From an uncultured Prevotellaceae bacterium (lineage in GTDB: Bacteria > Bacteroidota > Bacteroidia > Bacteroidales > Bacteroidaceae): DNA of 64,000 nt. The stretch's first letter is position 1; the number at the start of each line of letters is the position of its first letter. Position numbers and translations under genes: made by a program. The notes beneath the pieces are model-generated. The model had not been told where the DNA came from. It made no database searches and was given only the letters and a program-made list of their open reading frames with translations. Below, piece after piece: positions 36,633-45,638 of the stretch. Location of the stretch: contig CACZIT010000006.1 of NCBI GenBank assembly GCA_902781315.1, positions 53,730-117,729 on the forward strand, given 5' to 3'.

Positions 36633-38366
36633 TTACCTCTGCCTTACACCCATGCGGGCTTCGACGACGTTGACGACGTAGTCGGCCAGCTTCTCGCACT
36701 CGTTGACGAGGTCCATGTAGATGGTACCTACGGCGTAGGTGTACTCGTGGTTGTTGACGTCGATGATGTTCTGCGACTTCAGCTGGGCACGGTAGTTGTT
36801 GATCTCGTTCTCGATGTTGAACGTGCGGTTCACGTCGTATACCTCCTTGCGGCCCGACATGAGCTGGTTCATCTGTGTCAGCGCGTTGTCAGTGAGCTGC
36901 ATCATCTGGTGCAAGTGGTCGTACTGTGGTTCTGTGAAGTGATCCTGCTTGCCCTGGTACTTGCGCGAGATGGTGCGTGCCATGTTGTAGCAGGCGTCGC
37001 CGATAGACTCCAGTTCGGAAATCTCGCGCAGCATAGCGCGAATCTTGGCCTTCGTATCGTCGCTGAGGTGGGCGTCGCTCACCTGGTCGAGATACTTGGC
37101 AATCTCTATCTCCATATTGTCGGAGATGCCCTCGTATTTCTCGATGCGCGAGAAGAGTTTGTTAAAGTCCTCGCCGCCCTTTTCGCCTTTCTTCTTGCCT
37201 GTTGTCGACGACGACTCGTTGAGCAGTTCCTGCACCATGCCGAACATGCGCTGCATACGCTCGGCAAACGACTGTATCTCTTTCTGTGCTTCCAGCACCG
37301 AGAGCTCGGGCGTCTTCATGAAGCCGGCTGTAATGAAGTGCAGGCGGAAGTCCTCTTCCTCGTCCACCTTCTTCGGCTTGATGACCCAGCACACAAACTT
37401 CTCAATCTGCGGAATAAACCAGATGAGGATGCTGGCGTTGATCACGTTGAAGCACGAGTGGAAGGCTGCCAGCACGAAGTTCAGCTTCTCGTTGGAGTCC
37501 ATGTGGGCCATGTCCTTTCCCATGGCTGTTCCGACGTAGTCGACGAGCCAGATCACGGCATCAATGAACCAGTGGAACACAAACAGAATCCAGAGGACGC
37601 CGAAGATGTTGAAGAACATATGGGCCAAGGCAGCGCGGCGCGCCTGCGTGTTGGCCGAGAGTGCAGCCAGATTCGAGGTGATAGTGGTTCCGATGTTCTC
37701 GCCCAGCACCAGTGCAATACCCTGATAGATGGGCATGGCGCCCGTGGAGCAGAGCAGCATCGTGATGGCCATCACGGCAGCACTCGACTGCACGCAGAAC
37801 GTCATCACGCCACCCAGCAGCAGGAAGATGATGGTGGTCGAGAACGAATTGGGGTCGAACGAGGCGAAGAATGCCGTCACGGCAGGGTTGTGACCCAGGT
37901 CCATGTCGTTGCCGGTGCCCTTCAGTGTGGCCAGACCCAGCAATAGGAACGCCAGTCCGAAGAGGAAGTCGCCCACATAGCGGCGTTTCTTCATGTAGAT
38001 GAGGATGATGCCGATGAAGAAGGCCGGATAGACCACGTTTGAGATGTCGAACGACGCACCCAGCGCCATGATCCAGGCCGTGAGCGTCGTGCCGATGTTG
38101 GCACCCATGATGACCGAGATGGCCTGTGCCAGCGTGAGCAGACCGGCATTCACAAACGACACCGTCATGACGGTGGTGGCGGTTGAAGACTGTACGGAAG
38201 CCGTGACGATGGTACCCGTCAGCAGGCCTGTGAAGCGGTTGGTGGTCATAGCACCCAAGGCATGGCGCAACTGCGGACCAGCCATCTTCTGCAGGGCTTC
38301 ACTCATGGCCTTCATACCGAACATGAGCAGCGCCAGCGAACCAAGAAGCTTAAGTATTAACAGCAT
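36633..38366 (-). CDS. Na/Pi-cotransporter family protein with PhoU-like domain
   Basis: Sodium-driven phosphate transporter of the NptA/PNaS type. 577 residues. The membrane part (about 1-320) shows the repeated signature QSSTATTVMTVSFVNAG and, in the second half, QSSAAVMAITMLL, each with a GANIGTT or GENIGTT partner. A cytoplasmic helical region (about 340-560) with 'ELESIGDACYNMARTISRKY' resembles PhoU. The gene has its own -7 box (TAACTTTGC, 38404-38396) with a roughly 25-nt leader. It may take up phosphate or export it; direction cannot be read. Confidence 0.92.
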   Translation of the reverse strand: MLLILKLLGSLALLMFGMKAMSEALQKMAGPQLRHALGAMTTNRFTGLLTGTIVTASVQSSTATTVMTVSFVNAGLLTLAQAISVIMGANIGTTLTAWIMALGASFDISNVVYPAFFIGIILIYMKKRRYVGDFLFGLAFLLLGLATLKGTGNDMDLGHNPAVTAFFASFDPNSFSTTIIFLLLGGVMTFCVQSSAAVMAITMLLCSTGAMPIYQGIALVLGENIGTTITSNLAALSANTQARRAALAHMFFNIFGVLWILFVFHWFIDAVIWLVDYVGTAMGKDMAHMDSNEKLNFVLAAFHSCFNVINASILIWFIPQIEKFVCWVIKPKKVDEEEDFRLHFITAGFMKTPELSVLEAQKEIQSFAERMQRMFGMVQELLNESSSTTGKKKGEKGGEDFNKLFSRIEKYEGISDNMEIEIAKYLDQVSDAHLSDDTKAKIRAMLREISELESIGDACYNMARTISRKYQGKQDHFTEPQYDHLHQMMQLTDNALTQMNQLMSGRKEVYDVNRTFNIENEINNYRAQLKSQNIIDVNNHEYTYAVGTIYMDLVNECEKLADYVVNVVEARMGVRQR

Positions 38367-38395
38367 ATAAATTGGATACTTTAATTAAAGTGTCT

Positions 38396-38404
38396 GCAAA
38401 GTTA
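38396..38404 (-). promoter_or_regulatory. -7 box of the Na/Pi transporter gene
   Basis: The minus strand reads TAACTTTGC, 29 nt before the start codon. A good TTTG element at the right spacing is not visible. Confidence 0.6.
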
Positions 38405-38488
38405 GTGAAAATTTTATAAAAACTACGCATTTTTTTGTGTTTTTTTGTATCTTTGTCCCATAATTCAATCATTAGAAAAATAGAAAGC

Positions 38489-39148
38489 ATGAAAACAATC
38501 AATCTGAGCGAGCAAAACTCTGTGATGAACAGCTTTTTGGCGGAGATTCGCGATGTGAGCTATCAGCAAAACCGTCTGTTGTTCCGTAACAACATTGAGC
38601 GTATTGGTGAGTATATGGCTTTCGAAATTTCGAAGGTGCTCGACTATGCCCAGCAGCGCGTGGTCACCCCGCTGGGCGAACTCGACATCGCGCTGCCGCA
38701 GGACGACATATTGGTCGCCACGGTGCTGCGTGCCGGACTGCCGTTCCATCAGGGCTTCCTGAAGGTGTTCGACCATGCCGGCAGTGCCTTCATCTCAGCC
38801 TTTCGCATGTACACCAACCGCGAGCACACCGAGGTGGGCGTGCACACGGAGTACATTGCTGCGCCCAGTGTTGAGGGCAAGACGCTTCTCATCGTCGACC
38901 CGATGCTGGCCACGGGTGGTTCGATGGCTGCTGCCTACGAGGCTTTCCTGAAGACGGGCAAGCCGAAGAGCGTCCACATTGCCTGCGTCATCGGCACCAA
39001 AGAAGGTATCGACATGGTGCGCGAGGCTGTAGGCGACGCCGACGTCACGCTGTGGTGTGCCGCCATCGACTCAGGTATGAATGCCCAGAAGTACATCGTG
39101 CCCGGCTTCGGCGACTGCGGCGACCTGTGCTACGGGGAGAAGTTGTAA
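38489..39148 (+). CDS. upp: uracil phosphoribosyltransferase
   Basis: Uracil salvage: uracil plus PRPP to UMP. 219 residues from ATG 38489. The PRPP-binding loop is DPMLATGGSMAAAYE, and the uracil-specific C-terminal region has PGFGDCGDLCYG, as in Upp enzymes. A -7-like TATCTTTG lies at 38448-38455. The longer frame beginning at 38435 starts inside this promoter region and is rejected. It is followed by a very strong GC-rich hairpin. Confidence 0.94.
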   Translation: MKTINLSEQNSVMNSFLAEIRDVSYQQNRLLFRNNIERIGEYMAFEISKVLDYAQQRVVTPLGELDIALPQDDILVATVLRAGLPFHQGFLKVFDHAGSAFISAFRMYTNREHTEVGVHTEYIAAPSVEGKTLLIVDPMLATGGSMAAAYEAFLKTGKPKSVHIACVIGTKEGIDMVREAVGDADVTLWCAAIDSGMNAQKYIVPGFGDCGDLCYGEKL

Positions 39149-39154
39149 GAAGAG

Positions 39155-39240
39155 AGAGACCCACCCCCCTGCCACTCCCAAGATGGAGGGGCAGGGGGGT
39201 GGGTCTCTTTCCACAGGGAGGGGCAGGGGTGGGTCTCTTT
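39155..39240. terminator. 19-bp GC-rich hairpin after upp plus partial repeat copy
   Basis: AGAGACCCACCCCCCTGCC (39155-39173) pairs perfectly with 39190-39208, followed by TT. A further partial copy of the right arm (GGGAGGGGCAGGGGTGGGTC, 39216-39235) follows. This appears to be a mobile palindromic element now serving as terminator for upp, and possibly for the convergent gene. Confidence 0.75.
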
Positions 39241-39248
39241 CCTTTCAC

Positions 39249-40729
39249 CTACTTGCCTAGAATCATATTCACGATAGCTTTCACATCATCAGTCGTAACT
39301 TTTTGGTCGTGATTGATGTCAGCCTTATTATAGACAAACCTGCCGCCTTGAGAACCAAGAATGAAATTGACGGTTGCTGTCACGTCGGCAATCGTCACTT
39401 GGCCGTCATCGTTGGCGTCGCCCCTCAATTGTGCGATGCCTGTCCAGCTGATGGTCTCGCTGGTTGTTCCGGCAGTGCCTGCCGCATTCTTGATGCCCGA
39501 CGTAAACACGGTCAGTTCGTAGTGGCCGCCTTCGGTCTGGTTGTTGCTCCAGTCGATGATGTACTCCGTGTCGGAAACCTTTTCGACAACCGTTGTGAGC
39601 GAACGTCCACCAGCCATAAGCACTACGTCGTCGGCCGTGAAGCTGGCGGCGTCGATGGGTGCGTCGAACACCAACCGAGCCTGCGTGGCGTGGCTCTCGC
39701 TGATGTCGTCGTCAGTCAGCAGTTCCAGCACACCCACCTTTGGACCATCCGTCGGCAGGGGCTCGTAGTAGAGCGTGTAGGTTTCTGCCGTAGCAGTGTT
39801 GTCGGCCCAGTGCAGGCGGTTGTCCACCATCACCGAGAAGTCGGCCTGCACGGTGCGGTCGGTCTGCCAGAAGTTGGCCGTCATGTCGGCCCCGTCGCTC
39901 TGTCGGACGACCTTCGTCAGCAGCATGGAGCAGTTCGTCGGGTCGTGCAGGACACCATACACCCATCCCTCGCGCGAAGCGGTCATCGTCAGGGTGTACT
40001 CGCCCTCGTTGTCGGTAGCGGTCAGCATGGCCTTCCCACTTACGATTTCCAGGTCGTCGGTGCCCTCGCCGTTCTCGTCGACTACGTAGTCGGGCAGGTT
40101 CTCCTCGTCCTCAATCTGGTTGAGCAGGAAGATGTTCGTGTCCTTCTGGATGCCGTTCCCGGGAGCCATCCGGCGCTTGGCGGAGTTGGCCGATGGCGGT
40201 CTGATGGTTCCCGTGACGCTGTGAGTCAGTTCGCGCACGCCGTCGAGGGTGATCAGGTTAAATTCCTCGCCATAGTTCGATGCCTTCGTCATGCGAACCT
40301 CATAGTTGGCCACATGGGCATTGACATTCGAGGCAAACCACCAGCGCGCCAGCAAGTTCTTGCCTGGGGCGATGCGTCCGAGGTCGAGGCTTGTGAACTT
40401 GAAGTTGCCTGCCACACCATCAAGGGTGGTATAGAGCGTCGTGAACTCCACGGGCAGGTTGTTCTCATTGCTGACGACAGTAGGCTCAGAGGTCTCTATC
40501 TTCAAGTCGATGGCGGCTCCCGCACCCTTGTTCTGCACGAGCAGGGCAAACTGAGCCGGCTCGCCGACGAGGAAGTCGCGCTGCACGAAGTAGGTCAGAT
40601 GCAGGTCGGGCGAGGGATTCACGGCCAGGCGCGTCTTCATCAGTTCTTGCGTGATGAGCTGTCCCGTCTGCACGTCGCGGTAGGTAACCGTTCCGCCGAA
40701 GAGATACTCCACAGCCTCGGTGGGTGCGG
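39249..40729 (-). pseudogene. 3' part of a dockerin-tailed surface protein, fused to rsmA
   Basis: About 490 codons are open, beginning abruptly at [12 protein letters not shown] with no start codon or signal peptide of its own. Features: a CARDB-like segment (NPSPDLHLTYFVQRDFLVGEPAQFALLVQNKG), further beta-rich domains, and a C-terminal dockerin type I-like pair of calcium loops (RGDANDDGQVTIADVTATVN and KADINHDQKVTTDDVKAIVN). Such proteins are normally much longer, with an N-terminal signal. Its upstream end meets the rsmA 5' fragment in a different frame, so as it stands it would not be exported. Either a real deletion or a wrong assembly join. Confidence 0.75.
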
Positions 40730-40888
40730 CTTCTCGAGGAGGAACTGCGTCAGTACGCCCATGCCGGGACCAATCTCCAGCACGGGTATGTCGGGACACG
40801 CATCAACGGTGTCGGCGATGCGGCGGGCTATCGACAGGTCGGTCAGGAAGTGCTGGCCGAGCTGCTTCTTCGGTTTTACTTGCTTCAT
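40730..40888 (-). pseudogene. rsmA: 5' fragment of rsmA (16S rRNA dimethyladenosine transferase)
   Basis: The first 53 codons read [20 protein letters not shown], then motif [18 protein letters not shown]. This is the unmistakable start of RsmA/KsgA (F/L-GQ-HFL and SAM motif I). At about 40719-40730 the similarity ends and the frame runs into unrelated sequence, stopping at 40640. The remaining three quarters of the enzyme are absent. Its promoter (40976-41007) is intact. RsmA modifies A1518/A1519 of 16S rRNA and is usually kept, so the truncation is suspicious. Confidence 0.85.
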
Positions 40889-40975
40889 CATTCTTGCTTG
40901 GGGCTGCGACAAAGCCGCAGCTTAGTGAAAAGGACTGCGACCGCGTCGCAGCAAACGGAACATTTGCTATCGGGT

Positions 40976-41007
40976 GCAAAGTTACGAAAAAGCAGACGAA
41001 GTGCAAA
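40976..41007 (-). promoter_or_regulatory. promoter of rsmA fragment
   Basis: Minus strand: TTTG at 41007-41004, 19-nt spacer, TAACTTTGC at 40984-40976. The spacer (CACTTCGTCTGCTTTTTCG) is a diverged version of cassette A. The leader is about 85 nt. The rest of the 320-bp gap to 41209 holds only the terminator of the next gene. Confidence 0.8.
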
Positions 41008-41133
41008 GCAAAACCGAAAGTTTTTGATTGGGCAGTCCTATTCATAGTCCTCCCACACACTGCTGCTGTTGCTTGGGCGGGGTTACTCAAAAAGAGTGAA
41101 ATGGGGAATAGATGTGGGATATGATACCGAAAA

Positions 41134-41170
41134 GGCAGGCACATACTGTTTGTCACCAGATGTGCCTACC
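41134..41170 (-). terminator. terminator of the Omp28-WG-911aa operon
   Basis: GGCAGGCACAT (41134-41144) and ATGTGCCTACC (41160-41170) form an 11-bp stem with one mismatch. On the minus strand the stem is followed by TTTT. It lies about 40 bp after the operon's last stop codon. Confidence 0.7.
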
Positions 41171-41209
41171 TTTATCAGGATGAGTCAGAAGAACAGGAGG
41201 GGGGACGCC

Positions 41210-43945
41210 CTATTTGGAATTTTGCTTCTGAGATTTATACCATTCTTCCATCATTTTGAAGAAGGGATCTTTTAGTGGGTTATCGGACCTGAGCCAAGTT
41301 TCATATTGTTTATAGTGCGACTCCACGGAGAAGACTAGCGACTTCATCTGGTCAACGACTTCGCGTGGCCCCCATCCGACGATGATCATCTGCACGTCGA
41401 CGATGTCGCCGGGTTTCTTATCTAACATCGAGACATAGCCTAGGTGGGTGTATCCGATGCTTTTGCCGTCAGGACCGTTGCCTGGCACGTACGCATGGAC
41501 GGTCAGCAGGCCGGGAATGTCGATGAGCCCAAGGAACTTTGTCGGTGGATAATTCATGTTCAGGATCTTAATCTTGAACCTCACAGCTGCACAATAAACC
41601 ATCGGGTGCTGCATGAGGAGTGCGACGGGCTTTGTGCCAATTGCCCGGATGGCTGCTCCTGGGAAAATTTCGTCCAAGGGTATTTCCTCGAAAATGTCGG
41701 GCGGCACAGCGAAGGCTTTCTTTATCGGCGACACGATTTCGTAGGACAATCCCTCTTCCACCGTGTAGGGGATCGTCTCTTCAAAGTCAACGTGATTTCT
41801 GACTTTCTTTTCGCATTCATTAGTTATCTCCTGATACTTTCCGAAGAGCTCCTTTTCATAATTTTGTAATTCTGTGAAGGCGATGTCAGACGTAAGGGCT
41901 TTGCGGTACATCTCGACATATTGGTCGACATAGGGTTGGATGCGGGGAGTATAAGGGTCGAAGCAGGCAGGCAGGTCGGCGAAGATGCCTTCCTGGAGCG
42001 GATACCTGACAGGTTCGCTAATGAAAAGGTAATCGCCTATTTGCAGATAGGCCCAGACGTTGTAAGTCTTTCTCTCGTCGAGGTCTGTCACCACGCACTT
42101 GAATTCCTCGCCTCCTTTGGTCCTACTGAGGTGTTTGTGGCGGTTGATAGCCGTGAACTGGTTGTTGGCCTTCTTGAACTCCTCTTCTTCGTATATCAGC
42201 AGTCCGCGTTCGTAGCCGTCGAAGTAGCTCGAGTTGAAGTCGATGCTGTCACCGAAGGAGAGGATATAGCTGGTCTTGAAGCGTGATGTGAATTCCAACT
42301 CGTTGGTGCTATTTTTCGCTACGGTCTGGTCGATTTCAAGGATGTCGGTTGTGAATCGCTTGTCTGATTCGGTTGCCTCGATGTGTCTCACGGCTCCACT
42401 GGTGTATCTGTAGACCGTGGCAGCCTGGTATTTCACCACGCCATGCTTCACGATGTAGTATCCGTCGCAGCCGTAGGATGCCGCCGTCCAAAGCGGCATT
42501 TGCTTTACACCCTGCAGGCTTAGCGGGAACTTGAGGTGGTTGTCTTTGCGGTGGGCGGTACGGTAGGTGAGCCGGTTGCTCACTGCCTCACTTCCGCCGT
42601 CGCTGGGCTGGAATTCCCAGTCGATGACACTCTCCGAGCTGTTCCATGTCCGGTTCCATTCAGGCACATATCCACACAGCGAGTCGTTGCGCGTGAGGCC
42701 TTTGTAGCTGAAATCGCAGGTGTAGGTCTTGATGTAGAGCCATACGATTTCGGGCTTTGCCTTGATGAACTTCAGGTTTTGCTGCGTTCCACATTGGTTG
42801 AAGGCGATGGCAGCTGGATGAAATCGGTTCTCGCCTGGGCTCAGCTGGAGTATGGCAGGGAAGTCCCAGTAGGAATCTTCCGGATCATTGCGTTTGTTAC
42901 GGTTGGCATATCTCCAGTAGTGGCGGAACGTGACTGGATTGCGGTTGCAGAGGAAGTGAGAGACGTGGACTTGGTTTTGCCACATTCCTGCTGCTCCGCT
43001 GAAGACAGTGTGCGACGAGAGCGACGTGGTGTCTTGGGTGACACTCACATTTCCGGTGGAATTGATGTGAACGCCTCTCTGGAACAACTGCAGCCGCTGG
43101 ATTTTGGGCCGGCTGCATGTAGCGCCGCCCTCTGCCTTGGCTTCCAGGTTTTCCAGGTTGAGTGTAGTGATGCTGGCTCGCTCTATCGTGACGTCGCTGA
43201 AATGGAAAGCCTGCAGCTCGCTCCCGCTGTTGTCGAGGAGGGATATGCGCATGGATGGATATTTGCCGCAAGGCAATGGCACGTATGCGTCATGCAGCGA
43301 GGCATCCAGGTCGACGCTCTTCAGGTTGACTCCCCAGAGCGCTTTCATCTGCGGCATCGCCTCTTTAGCCGACAGGCAGAACACGCCGGCAATGATGTGG
43401 GCAGTATCCGTCTCGACGACAATCTTGCTACCCGTGAGGTCCTTGTCCATTTTCAGATGGAGCATGCCGCCAAGATGCATCAGCACGTTGGACCCAAGCC
43501 CTGGCGACAGAACCATGGTGGCACTGGGCTTTGCATAGTGCTGATGCTCGTCGATGCTGAAAATTATCTGGTCACCCTGCCACACCAGCAGGCTGTCGTC
43601 GGCACCTACTGGAGTAAGCAGCACCTGACCCGTGGCATCGATTCCAGTAAGTCCGAAACCATCGTTGCAGAGAGTGGCCTGAAGCGTCTGGGAGGTCACG
43701 GTGCCATCGGCAGTGGCCTTGGTGGCCGACCATAGCTCAACAGTGCCGCCGTTGCCTTGTCCGAGTGGTTTGTAGTCGCTTTTCTTGCCTTTCTCGAGCA
43801 GCGCTTCGACCTGGATGATGCCTTGGGCATGCTGTGCATGAAGGTCAAGCCTTCCTGGCTTGCTGGATGCCGACGACATGGATGCCGCACCGATCCACAG
43901 CCACAGGAATGCGAAAAGAATGGTTCTCATACCTCTGTTCTTCAT
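41210..43945 (-). CDS. large secreted protein of unknown function
   Basis: About 911 residues from ATG 43945 (MKNRGMRTILFAFLWLWIG, then ASMSSASS), an exported protein by its signal peptide. I do not recognise the family. The body is mostly beta-rich (many T/S/V strands to about residue 660), with tryptophan- and aromatic-rich segments (ATVYRYTSGAVRHIEATES; YFDGYERGLLIYEEEEFKKA). A helical part lies around 690-740 (NYEKELFGKYQEITNECEKK). There is no T9SS tail; it ends with a charged helix. ATG 43978 would overlap the upstream gene; 43930 is another option. It is the last gene of a three-gene operon, 13 bp after the WG-repeat gene, and is probably a partner of those proteins. Confidence 0.75.
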   Translation of the reverse strand: MKNRGMRTILFAFLWLWIGAASMSSASSKPGRLDLHAQHAQGIIQVEALLEKGKKSDYKPLGQGNGGTVELWSATKATADGTVTSQTLQATLCNDGFGLTGIDATGQVLLTPVGADDSLLVWQGDQIIFSIDEHQHYAKPSATMVLSPGLGSNVLMHLGGMLHLKMDKDLTGSKIVVETDTAHIIAGVFCLSAKEAMPQMKALWGVNLKSVDLDASLHDAYVPLPCGKYPSMRISLLDNSGSELQAFHFSDVTIERASITTLNLENLEAKAEGGATCSRPKIQRLQLFQRGVHINSTGNVSVTQDTTSLSSHTVFSGAAGMWQNQVHVSHFLCNRNPVTFRHYWRYANRNKRNDPEDSYWDFPAILQLSPGENRFHPAAIAFNQCGTQQNLKFIKAKPEIVWLYIKTYTCDFSYKGLTRNDSLCGYVPEWNRTWNSSESVIDWEFQPSDGGSEAVSNRLTYRTAHRKDNHLKFPLSLQGVKQMPLWTAASYGCDGYYIVKHGVVKYQAATVYRYTSGAVRHIEATESDKRFTTDILEIDQTVAKNSTNELEFTSRFKTSYILSFGDSIDFNSSYFDGYERGLLIYEEEEFKKANNQFTAINRHKHLSRTKGGEEFKCVVTDLDERKTYNVWAYLQIGDYLFISEPVRYPLQEGIFADLPACFDPYTPRIQPYVDQYVEMYRKALTSDIAFTELQNYEKELFGKYQEITNECEKKVRNHVDFEETIPYTVEEGLSYEIVSPIKKAFAVPPDIFEEIPLDEIFPGAAIRAIGTKPVALLMQHPMVYCAAVRFKIKILNMNYPPTKFLGLIDIPGLLTVHAYVPGNGPDGKSIGYTHLGYVSMLDKKPGDIVDVQMIIVGWGPREVVDQMKSLVFSVESHYKQYETWLRSDNPLKDPFFKMMEEWYKSQKQNSK

Positions 43946-43958
43946 GAAGTTACACCTG

Positions 43959-45617
43959 TTAGAATTCGCTCTCTCCAAACTTGATCACCCACTCGCCTTT
44001 CTGGTTGACGTAGCCGGCGTAGTTCTTGCTGTGGTCCGAAGAGTCGGTGTTGTTGACAGGAGCCAGGCCCTCGGAGAAGAAGCCGTTCAGTCCTCCGACC
44101 ACGATGTCGCCGTTCGCGTCGAGGAGGCCACACCGAGCCTCTCCTTGAAGCCTGAAATACATCTGGTTGTCCTTGAAGAAAGTGCTTGGTTCGTAGGTCT
44201 CGGCATAGGCCAGGAACTTGGCATTGTCTTGGGCGTTGAAGCCTTTCTTGAAGATATCCATGCCGTTGTCGTGCTTGCTGACAAAAAGATTATTGCCGAG
44301 GGTGGCGACGATGTTGAAGTTGCTGTCAATGAGATAGGTCATGTCGTTGGGCATGTGGCTGGCATATTTTCCTTCGTCACCATTGTGGAATTCGGTGTAG
44401 ATGGCCCTGCCATTGCAGAAAGGACTGACGTCAGTGTATTTGTTGCCTACGGTCTCGCCCCGCTTGTTGATGAAGGAGCTCACGCCGTCTTTGTTGGTGA
44501 CCATGGCCAGGCCGCAATTATCAAACTGCGACGGCTCGATGCCGTACTTGGGCTGAATGACCATGTTGCCCTTTGTGTCGATAAATCCCCATCTCTCAAC
44601 GCCCGTATCGGTGGTGGCAACAGCAGCCATGCCGTTGGAGAAGTCCTGTACCTTGGCGTATTTGGGCTCAACGACGATGTTGCCCTTGGCATCGTAGAAG
44701 CCCCACTTGTCCCGGTCGCTGAGCCTTTCTCTCACGGCAAAGGCTGTCAGTCCGTCGCAGCGAGGTCTTAGCTGCTGATCGTTGAGCAATCCGTGGCCAT
44801 TCTCAGAAAGGGCGGAAATGTTGCGGAGAATCTCGTTTCCTTCCGTATCGATATACACCATTTCGTATTTCTCTACGATCTGTCCATTGTATTTGTGAAT
44901 GATGGCCACGCCGCTCTCAAAGTTGCTGGCATAGACAACCTGTGGGATGCGCTTGACGACGTTGAAGTTGGTGTCGTAGATGATGGCCGTACCCGCCTTT
45001 TGGTTGCTCTCAACGCCGGCAAAGAAAAGGAAACGGTTGGAATCGAATTTCGGGAAGACAGGACGTAGGCTGAACGACCTGCCCGTGATAAAGTATTGCT
45101 CGGCCTCGGCAGGGCTCCACCGCTTGATGACGTTGCCCTTAGTGTCGATGCAGACCATGCCTCCACCCTTGGAGTAGACGAAGGCCCGCCCACAGTGGAA
45201 GTAGCCAAGCTGGACACGGTTGATGTTGTCGAGCGTGACGGTCTTGGCCTGTGGAGCGTCCTTGAACTGTGCAAACGCCTTCTCGTTGGCGTCCATTCCG
45301 TAAGAGTTGTCGTTGAACACCTGAAGCATGTTGCTCTTGCGGCCTTTTATCGTCTGCATGGGAGTGTCGCCGTAGATGGCTGTCGGGCTCCTTTCTTCCT
45401 CTTCAGCCGCATCCCAGGAATCAACCTTCTTAGCCTTGCTTTTCTTTGTTCCTGGTTTTTTCCCTTTCGATACGTCGTCAAGGGTACTCGACACTTTGTT
45501 AAGGGTGTTCGTCGCTTTGTCAAGGGCTTTGCCCACTTTGTTCAGCAGTCCCTGAGCCTCTACGCCGTTTGCCATCATCAGGCAAAGGGCGGTACAAATA
45601 ATGGTTCTTTTCATCAT
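43959..45617 (-). CDS. exported WG-repeat protein
   Basis: 552 residues. Signal peptide (MMKRTIICTALCLMMANGVEA), then an amphipathic lysine-rich helix region (about 25-65: LLNKVGKALDKATNTLNKVS). Many WG-type beta repeats follow, for example KWGFYDAKGNIVVEPKYAKV, RWGFIDTKGNMVIQPKYGI, CGLLDANGDIVVGGLNG and YAGYVNQKGEWVIKFGES. WG repeats make a beta-propeller-like scaffold often involved in binding. The protein ends directly after the last repeat. It lies 21 bp after the Omp28-like gene and 13 bp before the 911-residue protein. No enzymatic motif is seen, so a binding or scaffold role is likely. Confidence 0.88.
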   Translation of the reverse strand: MMKRTIICTALCLMMANGVEAQGLLNKVGKALDKATNTLNKVSSTLDDVSKGKKPGTKKSKAKKVDSWDAAEEEERSPTAIYGDTPMQTIKGRKSNMLQVFNDNSYGMDANEKAFAQFKDAPQAKTVTLDNINRVQLGYFHCGRAFVYSKGGGMVCIDTKGNVIKRWSPAEAEQYFITGRSFSLRPVFPKFDSNRFLFFAGVESNQKAGTAIIYDTNFNVVKRIPQVVYASNFESGVAIIHKYNGQIVEKYEMVYIDTEGNEILRNISALSENGHGLLNDQQLRPRCDGLTAFAVRERLSDRDKWGFYDAKGNIVVEPKYAKVQDFSNGMAAVATTDTGVERWGFIDTKGNMVIQPKYGIEPSQFDNCGLAMVTNKDGVSSFINKRGETVGNKYTDVSPFCNGRAIYTEFHNGDEGKYASHMPNDMTYLIDSNFNIVATLGNNLFVSKHDNGMDIFKKGFNAQDNAKFLAYAETYEPSTFFKDNQMYFRLQGEARCGLLDANGDIVVGGLNGFFSEGLAPVNNTDSSDHSKNYAGYVNQKGEWVIKFGESEF

Positions 45618-45638
45618 GTGATTTATGTATTTAATGTT

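Noticed and set aside
36609-37946. 445-codon plus-strand frame antisense to the Na/Pi transporter
   Set aside because: Val/His/Glu-rich shadow of a well-supported membrane protein; it begins inside the palindromic repeats.
39303-40925. 540-codon plus-strand frame across the dockerin/rsmA junction
   Set aside because: It spans two unrelated genes on the other strand and contains no recognisable motif.
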